Part shown: piece by piece, positions 30,913 through 48,969 of the stretch
How positions within the stretch are numbered: position 1 is the first letter of the stretch
Layout of the letters: the number at the start of each line of letters is the position of its first letter
Assembly (NCBI GenBank): GCA_030435675.1
Contig: CM059625.1
Coordinates: 18,166,001 to 18,230,000 of the forward strand
Reading direction: 5' to 3'
Length of the DNA stretch: 64,000 bases
Origin: Steinernema hermaphroditum
Lineage: Eukaryota; Nematoda; Chromadorea; Rhabditida; Steinernematidae
Translations under genes and position numbers: made by a program
The notes under the pieces: generated by a model
The model's database searches: none
The model's input: only the letters and a program-made list of their open reading frames with translations
Told to the model about the DNA's origin: nothing

Positions 30913-33900
30913 ATGCCGCCAGTCCCAAGGCTATTTACCCGAATACGATGCAAATATCCCGTCGTCGGCTTGAATACGTAATCAATGTCGTTCACTTTAG
31001 ACATCGCCGGAGTACGAAGAAGTTCATATGTTTGACTATCTTCACAGTGCCGCGCGTTGTGCAAGCACACAGACCGACGACGTCTACAGCAGTTTGGATT
31101 TTGAACAGAGCGATTATGAGAACGACCAGCTGTGGTGAGTTAGTGACCTGCGATGACATTGTTATAGTTCCCATTTGCGGCTTGTAAACAAGTTGTTTTG
31201 GTTGATGCGGAAATGACAGGTGCTTTTATTTTGCTTCCAAGAGGTGCGTCAATAGTAAAACCGTTTTCATATGTGCATGAGTGGGGGGCAGGAGGGTTAA
31301 AAAGTAGATAGATCGGATGTGATGCCATCACCGTCGTTTCCCAATGGAAGCAGCGGTCGAACAGCTGTGTAGCATAGTCGCCGGCTTTGTTCACTAACTT
31401 GTTTGTTTTCAGTCAGCCTATGGACGACTTAACGTTTGAGGACGCTAATATCAACTATCTTGAGTACGAGGTAAGAGTGCCAATATCACTAAGAATCACG
31501 AATGCGAAACGATTTTAGTGTTGAAACCATTTTACCTCAGATTATCCTGAGAATTGTCGAAAAACTTGAGACCGTTTAAGATTTTTATTATTCCCATGCA
31601 ATTTTACCTCCGATCTTCGTGCATTAAAATATACATGCATTTCAAAACATGTTGTCACATATGCTCCTGTCTGTTTAAGTTGTGCAATCTCAGATGGACT
31701 AAACCCAGAATTGCGTTCCATATTGCATAAATGGTGAGATACTGGTTGTTCATTACCACTGGAAATATTATCGTTGAACACAACTTCTGGCTTTTTTTAT
31801 TTCCATCGTAAAATAAACGAAAACGCAGAATTTATCCTGCAACGACGATAAATCCTCAACAGCGCCCGAGAGGAGCGAAGTAGTGGTGACGACTAAACCG
31901 CAGATGATTTGTGAAGGGCGCCTCAATGATTGATGACCCGGAGGTCCTTTTGTACGGCTGTCGCCTGTTCCCACGTTGTCAAATTCTAGCATGTCATTCA
32001 AGCTTAGAATTCACACTTTGAAAACTTGAATACATGTTATAGGAAGTTTTACTGCAACGGAAGCCGAGCTGCGCACGAGTTGGCCTCACTCTGTGCTATG
32101 GCGCTTCGGACGAATGTGATACGGATATCTTTATAAGTGAGGTAACTACAACGCACGTCACTGATTGCCGGACAGCAACAAATTAATTTTGCAGATTGAA
32201 GCGGGCAGTGTTGCTGATCGCGATGGTCGCGTTCGGCTCGGCGATCAAATCCTGCAGGTAATGACTCTAGTCTCAGTGAGTGTCGTGTCTGAAGGAGGTG
32301 GGGATATGCAGCGCAATATTGCAACAACTGCGGCGCACGTGTGCCGCAAATTCTTATTCATTAAACTTTACGGTTGTCCGCGAGGTGCTATGTGATCTGT
32401 TTTGGAAGAATTCTTACGCCTCTACTGACCGCTACATCCTCATCTTATGAACGCGCAGTAATTACGTTTCTCGCCACCACCCTCGCATTATCAAGCCTCC
32501 GCAGCTAATTGGTATCAGCCGCCGCGCCACCGTCTTCACCGACAGCCAGGCACACTTTGCACCAATATTGATGCGGCAGCGAACATCTGATAGCAGTTAT
32601 GAATAGAGTAAAGAAGACGTTTAAATTGGATCGCTTGTGCTTTCGGTGACCAGAGATGCAGCATTTCAATATATTTCGCCGCGAATTCTCCTCTCTTAAA
32701 ATATACTGTAGCCCGTCATTTACCTTTTACTCGTAGTTTTTAATCCCTTAGGTAACTGAAGCTTGTGTTTTTACAAATACCAAATATTCAATAATTGAAT
32801 ACACTATTTGAGGATCCTCCAATGCCTAATATTCGACTCGGTTCCATATTTGAAGATTCTCTAATGTTGAATAAAAAATTATCAGAGTCCACGGAGAACC
32901 GAACCTGGCAGGTAAATGTCAATCAAACAACCAATAGCTTTTGAGTTGACACTTAAGAGCTGTATTAGCTGCCGGTGTTTTCATAACAAATTTGCTCTAC
33001 TTCGTGGCCTGATTCACTAGTATATAAAAAAGCGCGAAAAATTACAGATAATATTCGAATCCTTTTCATATTCAGAGATTTTTAAGCATTCGACAACTTT
33101 AAGTATTCGACAAGTCGATCAGCTTTTCACTAAAACATGTAAAGTTTTTCGCTACGTGCAATGTTCAATTTTGCACGAATGGCAAATCATATAAAGAAAC
33201 AACAGCCCATAAATAGTGAGCATGATAGAGCTTAAGTAATTGTGTTCGTCAGCTGTCAATACCCACGGTTTCCGAGATGGGTAGCGCTGATCCAATTGGT
33301 GCACCGCAACTATCAACCTAGTCCAATTACGACGCAAAGTGTGGCTTAGGGATAAGCTCATATTAAGGATGATGCCTCACGCTGGTGCTTTAGGCACTAA
33401 TTATACACTATCAAAGCATCTTGTCACATCCGCAAATTAAAGCGAACACGATATCACCAATTTAATAATTTTTTTGTCATATGTCTAGCAATTTAATTCA
33501 TGTCATCCTCTCCCTGAAACCTATTGTTAAAGTATGCTTCTAGATAAACGGAATGTCAATCCATACAAGGCGGGATGCTATACACCAATTCGGGAACAGC
33601 GGAAGCGAAATCACATTGCTGTTGGCACGGGCAAGAGAGGTAATATTTATTTTTAATTTGTGTTAGTTTTTTATCGCAGTTGTGGTGTTTATTAGCAATC
33701 AGCAATCTTTTGTTCTAAACGTAAATCGCAGTTTGTCTGCCGCACGAAAACTAATGTGACACTCGCACTTATGGTCTAAATGATTGATCGCAGTCAGCGA
33801 CGCTTTCCGGTGTTTCAAACCATTAATCTAATGTGATGAGCATGACAGAGCTATTAAGCAGTAGGCACGTGCCTTTTGTTCCGAATGTTTAATGAAATTC

Positions 33901-35909
33901 GCTTTTTACTGCTTTGTTCGCAAAAATATTTGCTTGTCTTTAGAACGAGGCAATATACGATAACGAATGCGAAATTAGCGAACCGAAGTCTAGCGGCAGG
34001 TTGAGCGTTCTCCCTGAGAGCTTATCACCATTGGAACAAGACGATGGTCACCTGACGGATGGAAATTCCAACAATTCGGCATTGGAGAAGGTAAGCTCAG
34101 TTAATGTTCTGAAATCGTTCGTGAAAAATGTAGAAAATTAAATGTCATTCAAATTATCTTCTAGCGTTGTTACGCAAAAATTTATCCCGCGAGGACGATG
34201 ATTCCCTAATAGCGAATAAGCGGTGGCGGCTAAACCGCAAAACCTTTGAAAATTTAGGTCGCAAATAGAGAATCTGTCTACAGAACCGTAAAACTTTCTA
34301 TTCTTATTAAATATCAAAGATGCTTATTTTCACTTTTTTCACTTTCACTGTGTTAGTTTTTCTAGCGAAATAAAACAAGCAGTTGCCATATTTGCTTAAT
34401 TTTGCTCAATACTAAAGCTCAATACATGTCAACACTAAAAAATGAAAAAGAAAAGAAAAACTGGCTTATCGCTACATCTACAGGATTCGGGACTTTCGCG
34501 AGCAACGGATTCCGAAGCGGAAGTGCTACCGGAACCCATACTGTCCCAACGGTTCTCTACTCCACTGTCGCCACCGCGAATACCTTTACCTCGTACTGAT
34601 GAATCTTTGGAACAAGAGCTGGCCAACTTGCAGAACGAGATGCGCACGATACGCCTGGAGTGTGACAGGCTTATAAGCAAACACGTATCAGCAGAAAGAC
34701 GAGTAGCAGAACAAGTGGCACAAGCCAACTGTCTCATGAACACTATTGACCAGCTGTCACAGAGAAATGGCTTCAGCAGTGCTGATCAGCGTCACAAAGG
34801 AGTAGTCGAAGAGACATCAAGTGCTTACAATACTGGAGGAGAAAGTTGCCGCAGCACTCCCCTCAAAGGTGAAAATTTGCAGCAGCACGTGTTCGAGAAC
34901 TCACTAAAAACGGCACAAAAGACACAGTCACAGAACTACGAAACTCCGACTTACCAAACGGTTGAGATGTACTCAAGAATTTATGCTCCAAAATTCAGGT
35001 TTGATTTTGCTTCATCTTACTTCCAGAAATCTTTCTTTTAGGTTACCGAGGCTACCAAGATGCTCAGTCACATATCGGGGACCGACCGCCGGAGCAAAAA
35101 TGAAATCTCCAAAAAGGTGAGATTTTTGTCAACTTGTGGTTATTTTCCGGATTATGGAAAATAAATCTAAGAAGATGCCAATGACAATGACCCTACAACA
35201 ACAAGCTTGCTTACATTCATTGTTTCTTCTGAATTAATTTCTTTAGTAAGTACCGCCCCGGCGATGTGATGTACTCTTCTCCCGAAAACCTTGCTGAAAC
35301 AATTGCTCTACAACAGCGTCTCCTGCGAGAAGCAATGGTTGAGCAAGCAAACCTGCTTAAGCCACTGGTTACACCTATTCACCAACAAAAAGATGACCAT
35401 AACAAATACGAATGGAAGGTAGAGGAAATTAAAGTATTCAGTTTAATGCTTGCTACAATAGGTAAAGCGACGGTCTGACGGCACAAGATACATAGCAAGA
35501 AGGCCTGTTAGAAGTCAAGTTCTGAAGGCCAGAGAAGAGCAACTGAATCGCGAACGTGTGGGATTAAGCACAGATGACGATGCTATGAGTGAACTTAAGA
35601 TTGGAAAATTCTGGAGCAGGGAGGAGAGAAAAAAGCACTTAGAAAAATCGAAAGAGAGAAAATTACGACATCAGCAGAATCTCGCTCAGAAAAACGCGCA
35701 AACACATGACCCGGTAGGGTAACTGTTCATCCATGGCATATTTACGATTCATATTATAGGTTATTGTTCAACTATCACATAGAAAAATGATGAGGAAACA
35801 AGGGCAGCAGCTGTTTGACAAGTTTACAACAATCCAAGAATTTCTGGCACACGGAAGCCGCGATCCAACTAACTCCTTCGGAGGAATTCTGTCTGTGACA
35901 ACTGTGTAA
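30913..35909 (+). CDS. PDZRN3/PDZRN4-like PDZ scaffold, apparently without a RING domain
   Basis: The vertebrate relatives are E3 ligases with RING and PDZ domains acting at synapses and in Wnt signalling. Twelve exons join in frame: 30913-30977, 31048-31134, 31413-31470, 32043-32141, 32195-32257, 33544-33639, 33944-34090, 34484-34998, 35042-35116, 35247-35418, 35462-35713 and 35760-35909. One PDZ domain is visible, from [21 protein letters not shown] through [18 protein letters not shown] to EITLLLARA. Family signatures follow: a predicted coiled coil ([17 protein letters not shown]), [33 protein letters not shown], the [20 protein letters not shown] block, and the C-terminal PDZ ligand SVTTV. 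The first exon ([13 protein letters not shown]) is tentative; no RING was found upstream, so either the protein is shorter or far 5' exons were missed. Confidence 0.9.
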
Positions 35910-36417
35910 ATCCATATACTGTTTATTTGTCCCATAATTTCTCACTTCGAAGCATACGACCATGTGTCGAGCTTTCCTGTAATTCCCATTTCGTTGTTAA
36001 GTCAAGTTCCACCTTTTGCATAACAGCAATAACTTATAAAAGCAAGTTTATGAGTTGACCGGGAATTTTACAGTGTGTCTACGTGGAATAAAAGCAACAG
36101 CTGAGCCAAGATTTGGTTCCTGGCTGGTGTCAGAGAACTGTTCTGCGAAAGAACCGCAGCGTCTGGGAACTGTTCTTTTGAGGTCCCAATTGTGATCTAT
36201 CTGTCCTATTTGATATAGTTAACTAATGCGTCAATGGACAGTGGCGAGCTTTCCTATACGCCTCTCAATAACTCTGTAATGAATGGGTTAATATTGAGTG
36301 CAACGCTGCGCGTAACGTTCTATAATCCCCCACCGACAACGGGTAATCCGCGGATCAACATATTTACATGACAGCACGCAGTTCAATATACTTCAACATA
36401 CTGCGGCATACCCTCTA
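35910..36417. other. Intergenic, 3' UTR and spacer
   Basis: Nothing recognised. It holds the 3' UTR of the PDZ gene and the upstream region of the Ser/Thr-rich gene. Confidence 0.5.
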
Positions 36418-37414
36418 ATGGAGACTGTTCCAAATTTGTCTCTCGTGACACTGCTTACATTGCTTACCTGCACTGCTTCAACTGGAATAGATGAGCTTAT
36501 CTACGATAGTGGTAGCTTTCAAGGAGATGGTAGTTTTCAACTAGCGTACACATATATTTTTATGGTGAATTTTCAGCACGGTGCACAGGTGACTGCTTGC
36601 AGTATCCAGTTTATCGTGAGACTGCTCGAGCCGCCTCTGAAAATATCCTCGTGCCTACGAGTGCTTCTCTTGATACCGCGATTCAAATAGCACTGCTTGA
36701 TACTTCTGAGACTGAGACTGAACCAGCACTGTCAACTCAAGCCACAGAAGCCTCTTACACCGCGCATGGTGTGATCTAGTAGTTTATTTTTGTGCAACTG
36801 TTATCGATCTTCAAGGTGAATCAACAATGCCTCCGTCAAGCGTTGCAGAATTGTTGGCAAGTGTAGACCTTACTACTTCATTCGTCACGTCAACACGTGA
36901 ATCAAGTGATGACGAACGCATCAACGAACCTCAAAATGCCAGCCCTCACAATGGATTTTCGATATCGCCACTGGCATTGCTTACCACTTTGCGCGGCGAC
37001 AGCAACCATATCAGTTCACCTTCGTCATCATCACTGATGACACTTCCAGCAACAGTACCTTCTAGCTCACTGTATCGTAGCACAGCGTTCGATGTTCCGG
37101 TGACTGATATACCTGAGCCCACTGATCAGGGACCCTCGTCGGAGATAGCAAATGTACGGTTTCCAACAATCGGCTCATCCCTGCAGCATACATCAGGTAC
37201 ACCACAAATCGTAGCTACCTTCCATTCTGAGTTTTATCACACTTATCCACCAACGGTGGAGATGCTGGTTTTCAGGGGTGTGCCTGCATTCCTCGAAATC
37301 ATAATGATATCATTTACAGCCGCTTTGGACATCCTTCCAACTACAATGACTCTTCAGCAGGTTACTACGTCACTACCACACCCAGTTACAGAAATCCGTA
37401 TGAAAAAAACTTGA
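36418..37414 (+). CDS. Ser/Thr-rich secreted or surface protein, unrecognised
   Basis: Exons 36418-36529, 36577-36768 and 36816-37414 join in frame to about 300 residues. It starts with a signal peptide (MET...LSLVTLLTLLTCTASTG), then a short Cys pair (RCTGDCLQYPVYRETARAA), followed by a long Ser/Thr/Pro-rich region with acidic spots, which suggests an O-glycosylated mucin-like ectodomain. The last 60 codons are uncertain: an alternative intron ending at about 37318 would bring in a Tyr/Asn/Ser-rich frame (GHPSNYNDSSAGYYVTTT) that looks more protein-like, but no donor of the right phase was found. Function unknown. Confidence 0.55.
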
Positions 37415-37652
37415 ATTTCTAATGGAACGATGATGTTTAGCACGCGAATTGAGCAACATCACCCTATTAGTGACAATTCTCGACCAACTAAATTATAAAG
37501 CTATAGCGGATTTTAAAGACGGTCATGGAGGGTCAGATGTTCAATTTCTTTTTAAGCAGTTTCTGACTAATCAAAAAAAAATTGTCGAAGTGATCAGTAA
37601 AATGTGATATGTGACTACCATTGCGATTTATGTGTGAAACAATCAACGTTAA

Positions 37653-38256
37653 AGGGACCCGGTCATGGATAGAAAAAGTATTTTAAAACTTCTGAAAACT
37701 TGTATACCCTTGTTTTCGGGGTCGCTGAGCACGGCGGTGAATTCGGTTTCCCAAAAAACCTAGTGTTTTTCAAGAAACAGACCTTAGGATACAGAATGTG
37801 TTTTACCATTGGTCCCGACACGATTTATCCGGCGCGGCACGAGCTGCGCAATATTTTCATTCTTTTTGGCCGAAATAGGTGACGGCCAGGTCCGCGCTTG
37901 GGAACATTTTGCTCAGCAGCTTCTGGCGCGTCGAACGAACCCAGGTTCGCCTAGATTGGATAAGTGCACAGAAAACACGGGAACTACGGTTGTGTCCATC
38001 ATGGTAGTCGTCTTGGGACCGGCAAACCGAGAATTAGACAGCAAAACTGTGTGGATCCTAAGGTCTGTTTCTTGAAAACTACTAGGTTTTTTGGGAAACT
38101 GATATCGGCATGATGTTGGGTAGCCTCTAAAAGAAGGGACTAAAAGGTTTTCGGGACGAACAGCGAACTCTACCTTGCGCTTCAAGGCAAAGTTTGCACG
38201 TACACAAAATTTTCATACGATTTGAACAACTTTTTTTTATCCATGACCGGGTCCCT
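37653..38256. mobile_element. Hairpin MITE with TTAA (or TA) duplication (element E)
   Basis: Inverted termini AGGGACCCGGTCATGGATA are flanked by TTAA at 37649-37652 and 38257-38260. A second inverted pair lies deeper inside: the block with ttcccaaaaaacctag ... aagaaacagaccttagga near 37745-37797 is repeated in reverse near 38052-38105. Much of the 604 bp could therefore fold into a long hairpin. There is no coding capacity. TTAA would point to piggyBac-type mobilisation; the same ends can also be read as a TA duplication (Tc1/mariner). Confidence 0.8.
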
Positions 38257-38260
38257 TTAA

Positions 38261-38733
38261 ATCAAGTCACGTACATTGTTGTCGCTCTTACGCTCTTGCT
38301 CGTTGCTGCCGATGAAAATTGTAAATCCACCTGACCATCTGACTATCCGATTTGATGTGGCGTTTTTATGTTTTATGTTTCCTTACATACAACTTCATAG
38401 AACATATACACGCGGTTTATTCCTATGTACAACGCGAATCACATCCGCGATATTGCAGACAAGTTCGATAGATACATCAAGCACAGAGTGGCAATATGCC
38501 CACAACGCTTTAAATAAAGCTTATTACTGAAACAGGGAGAAAGGGTAGCATTGAAGTGAGTGAACCGATATCGGATGCATGACATCCACGATTTTCCATA
38601 TTGCCAGGCAGGCATCAATGGTAGCAATAACGGAAAGATTAAAAGTACTTATACTATATGGATGAACTGAGTAAAGCGCTTGATATTTAAGCTCAAGAAG
38701 CTAAAAAGATTTGGGGATGTACAGGAGATGTTT
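38261..38733. other. Short intergenic region
   Basis: Nothing recognised. It should contain the 3' UTR of the minus-strand MYST gene. Confidence 0.45.
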
Positions 38734-44123
<5,390 letters not shown>

Positions 44124-45154
44124 CGTTACATCTATGCAACGTTCTCTTCTTCTTGCGCACGGAGTAAAAAATGACGAGAGGCTGTCCTGAATTGTGAGAA
44201 ATCGGTTAGCTGATGCTAGAAATATATAGTACGGGATGCTCGCTGCGAAATTCACAATTGAGAATTTATTCGAGAACAATAGAGAGTAGTTGCACACACG
44301 CGCAGATAATATAAAAGAACGAAATTTCACACGTATTTTAGCCTCACCCACCATAATTGAACCTTCAATTGAACCATGATAGCGCGACCTTCTATCTCAT
44401 GAATGGTTGTACATTTAGCAACGACGCGTGGCCAAGCTGCCGGAATGGATCAATTCGTGTTTCATAAAACGTTAAAAACGAAATAGTGGGCGGAGAGCGC
44501 GCTTGCTTTCAAATGTGGCGCTGTGCTGTTGCATTGGCTCTTTGGCGCGGAAAAGAAGACGCTGAACTAGTTAAGCACTGTGCGTCACTTGGACGGGCAG
44601 GCTCATCCAAGTGGGACGCGCTTAGCAAACACGTTCGCGCGCACTTACCAAAAGAATACATTCGCACGCGTTTCACACCACTAATTTTTTATTTTAGTAG
44701 AATGTTTTAATGGTTTTTAATCGATATACTTGGCCACCAGTAAATGATCCAGAATAAATATTTTCGAAAGCGCATCGCATCATAATATTTTCATTACCAA
44801 AAGCGTGGCCTTTTTTCCGAGATAAATTGGAGTCGTACTCTATTTGTCGATGATTATTCGTTATTACGAAAAATATCTATTGGGTTATTGGATTTAAAAT
44901 GGGTCACATGGTAAACATCTGGAAATGGAAATAAAGTAATCCATACGGAAGACAGAAAACTGTTTCCAGTGTTCAAGCAATCGCGATACGTAACTCGAGT
45001 TTACTGCTTTTTTGTAACCCGAGTTTGCTAGTTTACTCAACACATCTTTCGCTCGCGATGCATTTTCATGTGAAGGCAATTTATCATATTGTGCATGTAA
45101 CGGCCTTTTAGGTCACTGCGCTTAGATCACTATTACTTCTGCTATCAAGGCACC
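44124..45154. other. Divergent intergenic region
   Basis: About 1 kb between the divergent MYST and cyclophilin starts, presumably containing both promoters. The frames at 44486-44710 and 44894-45079 show no motif. Confidence 0.45.
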
Positions 45155-45870
45155 ATGGAGTCCTACCACAAGATGCCGTTTGTTACACTTGAAACAACGT
45201 AAGTTTCTAGAATATAGAATAGCTCGCATACAAATATCCAATTATTAGACAACAAATTTTCGAAAAGCAATGAACATCGTATGCTTCCCTCTAATCAATT
45301 TCTCAGTTTGCCAATATTAACTGTAAATGTTTTAGAATGGGAAAAATCTCCGTTGAACTATACTGGGAACATGCACCCCGAACTTGCCGCAATTTTATGG
45401 AGCTGGCCAAGCGTGGCTACTACAACAATACAATTTTTCATCGCGTCATATCAGACTTCATGATTCAGGGTGGTGATCCAACTGGCACAGGTAATTACTC
45501 CTTTACGTATGCATTCTACAATATTATTTTACTATCTTACTCCGTTCTGTGTAAATGAAATTTAGGTCGGGGTGGCTCTAGCATTTACGGAGACGTATTC
45601 GCTGACGAGATCCACAAAGGATTGAAACATACCGGTGCTGGAATACTTTCCATGGCCAACGCCGGTCCAAACACCAATGGCTCTCAATTCTTCATTACTC
45701 TAGCGCCTACCCAGCATCTTGACGGAAAACATGCAATTTTCGGTCGCGTTGCCGAGGGCATGAAGGTTGTGCAAAAAATTGGATTGGTGGATACGGATAG
45801 CAATGACCAACCCAAGTCCGCTGTCAAGATTCTAAAGGCTTTCCCCAGTTCGGATTCTCGGATTAATTAA
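45155..45870 (+). CDS. cyn-12: PPIL1-type cyclophilin (peptidyl-prolyl isomerase)
   Basis: PPIL1 is a spliceosome-associated prolyl isomerase. Three exons: 45155-45198, 45336-45490 and 45566-45870, encoding 167 residues, close to the family's usual 166. The cyclophilin fold runs from [20 protein letters not shown] through the active-site arginine block [22 protein letters not shown] and [26 protein letters not shown] to GKHAIFGRV. The usual cyclosporin-contact Trp is His here (PTQHLDGKH). The spacing of the opening VTLETT matches PPIL1 rather than PPIA. It converges with the urocanase gene, the stops being only about 310 bp apart. The cyn-12 symbol rests on my memory that this is the C. elegans PPIL1 orthologue. 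Confidence 0.94.
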
Positions 45871-46181
45871 ACATTGGTAACTTTTTGTTTTCATTGTTAT
45901 GAATTTCTATGTTTTTTATTATAGTACTGCACTCCGACTTATTATGTTTCGGTATTGCGGTGTTAACCAATATTAAGGTTCTTTCCATGTTGAGTGATAT
46001 TTATTGATCACAAACGTGTGCTCTCCTTTGATACGATGTTATGATTTGTTACATAAGATGTTGGTGATGACAGAGTACCATATGCGGTTCGCAGTATAGC
46101 TAATAGTGTACATAAGCGTGCCCATCTTTAATCGACAATGGCACTTCCAATGCACTACTTCTAAATGCGGCCAGAAACAAG
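45871..46181. other. Convergent spacer
   Basis: This 311-bp spacer between two converging stop codons must contain both 3' ends. Nothing else seen. Confidence 0.6.
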
Positions 46182-48969
46182 TTAAAATAAGTTGTCAAAG
46201 ATTTGTTCATCTTCGACGACATTGGGCATAGTTACTTGAAGTCCCTTAACACGTTGCTCCGTACGTTTGATAGCTTCGTAGGCGTACTCGTTGCCGGACC
46301 ACGAGCGGCGGCAGACGCCATTTGAGACATCCCAGTCGAGCATAGACTGTGCACGGCGAGCCGCATCCTAAAAATTTGGTTCCCTCTTCGGTTTGTAAAT
46401 GAAGATATAGGCGATTGCCTTAACAGCTTTTGTGCTCATCTTCCACTCACCTTAGAACCATCGAGAAGCATTCCAAATCCACCATTTATAACATCTCCCC
46501 ATCCGACACCACCACCATTATGGATAGCGACCCATGTTGCTCCACGAAGCGCATCTCCAATAACATTCTGAATTGCCATATCTGCGCAATAAGCAGATCC
46601 GTCAGTAATGTTAGCTGTCTCACGATACGGACTATCCGTACCGCTCACATCATGGTGGTCGCGTGAAATTACAATTGGTTTGCTCACGGTTCCGTTTTCT
46701 ACAGCTTTGTTGAAGGCGAGCGCAATCGAGCAACGTCCTTGCTGATCAGAATAAAGAATTCGAGACTGACTTCCAACCACCAGCTCATGTTTTTCTGCGT
46801 TTTCAATCCAGCGACGATTATCCTCGTACTGTTGACGGACGCCGTTTGGAACTGAAGGTTGTGCTTTTGGGTTTAAGAACGTTTTCTTTATACCTTTGAG
46901 GCTACAGAGCTCTTTGATAACGTTAGCTGCAATTTCGTCAGTTTTGCGGAGATCCTCAGGGTCGCCGGAAGTACACACCCAGCGGAATGGTCCAAATCCC
47001 ATTGAAAAGATGTCACTATTATAAAAAATTTAGAAACAGTTATATGCTCTTAAATACCCCATAATATCCTGAAAGTATGATGGATACTTAAAACTCTTTG
47101 TGTCAGAGGCTCCCTCAACAAGAATGTTGGAACCGGCACGCTGACATTCGATTAGGAATGCGTTTCCATAATCCCAAAAATGAAGACCGCGGGCACACAG
47201 CTTTTCAACAGCCTTGATTTGACGGGTCAAGCTGAAATATTATGATTCCCTCATTCACTCCTTAAACATTTCTCATATCCATTCATAACGATCGCAGCGA
47301 AATCCATGTTAAACATAAGTTCCGTCGAACAAAGCCGGCATGAAGTTTAACCAACCTATGTTTAACAGCCGACTGGAACCTTTCCGGGTCAGACGCCATC
47401 AGCTTATTTGCTTCATCGAATGTGAGTCCAACTGGGTAGTATCCGCCATTATAGGGGTTATGACACGAAGTTTGGTCAGACCCCAGCTCAACTAGCATTT
47501 CATTTTCTTCGCATAGCCTCTCCCTAAATAGCATTTGTTTACCCTTCTTATTTAAGAAGCAGACATGTCTTACCAAAGGTCAACAATATTTCCCAGATAA
47601 CCGATACTTACTGCTTTTCTCGATCCTCTGTACTCCTTGATGAACTTTACGATGTCATCCAACTTGTCACTGTACACATCTAGCCATCCTTGGGAGTATC
47701 GCTTATTTAGAGCAGCTTCGTTAATCTAAATTTGTCCGTTAAAAAGAGCTCATCGGAGAGCAATCAACCTCAGCAATCACTCCAACACAGCCAGCAATTA
47801 CAGCTGCCTTAGCTTGGGCTCCGCTCATCCCGCCAAGACCGGAAGTGACGAACACCTTTCCAGCCAAATCGTCGGTTCCCAAATATTTTCTACCGGCGTT
47901 CATCACAGTAATCTAAAATATGTTGCACTGATTGGAGGTAATGATTGAACATAATAAATCAGTGTAACAACAGCAGTGCAAACATGTAGCTTATGACATC
48001 AATAATTAAGTATCAGAGATCTACCGTTGTTCCGTGTACGATGCCTTGAGGCCCGATGTAGCAGTAACTTCCTGCAGTCATCTGTCCATATTGAGTAACT
48101 CCAAGAGCAAAATACTTGTCGTAAAGATTTTTTGTTGAATAATTGGGAATCATCTAAAATAAAGTGTGAAGTGAAGTTTATAAACATATCGCACCATTCC
48201 ATTAGATATCACCATGCGAGGGGCGTCCTTATGTGAAGGGAAGAGCCCACTGGGATGTCCAGAGTACATAGTAAGAGTTTGCTCGTCATCCATGATGGAC
48301 AGGTAATGAAGAGTAAGGCGGAACTGCACATATAAATTCTTCGTTGTGCCAATGAATTTCCCACTTACCTGAATCCAGTTGGAAAACACCTGACCGTTTC
48401 CTCCATAGGTAACAAGCTCTTGGGGAAACTGAGCAACTTTTGGATCCAAATTGTTGAGTATCATGAGGATGATAGAGGCGGCTTGCTCGCATTTCGCGGG
48501 GATTTCGGTTAATTTTGGAGCCTTAACAAGATGAGAGAGATTTTAGTCGGAATTTGCGCATAGAATATAAGGCTTAAATACCTTAGAAATTACTGCAAAT
48601 AATTTTTTTTGCTATCAACATACAGGCACGCCCGTTTAAAATAAAACAACTCTATATATACAAACCTTCAGATCATAGTTAGGCATGAAGCGATAAGCGT
48701 AGATATGACCATAAACTTCTAATTCTTCGGCAAACTCCTTTGCGAGCAGTCTCTGATGCTTTGCAGGAACATAGCGAAGTGCATTGCGCACAGCCAACTA
48801 GAATCAACAGCTGTATAATCGCATTCTGCCAGCAACCCACCTTCTTCTCCTCATTCGTTAGTGGAGCGTACCGTTTCGGTGCGTGGGGAACGTTGGCTTG
48901 CCGTTGCTCATTGGGATACTTGATAAGAGGGTCAAACAGATTTCCGGCAACAAGTTCGCGGAGATCCAT
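46182..48969 (-). CDS. Urocanate hydratase (urocanase)
   Basis: Second step of histidine degradation: urocanate to imidazolone propionate, with tightly bound NAD+. Read on the minus strand, the N-terminus [15 protein letters not shown] ... ANVPHAPKR matches animal UROC1. It continues with [20 protein letters not shown] and [10 protein letters not shown], the NAD-binding [66 protein letters not shown] and the C-terminal [18 protein letters not shown], ending at 46182. About ten exons; no frame lesion seen. An in-frame ATG nine codons upstream (48996) is an alternative start. The Rab-GDI gene lies upstream on the same strand. C. elegans urocanase is, from memory, Y51H4A.7. Confidence 0.95.
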
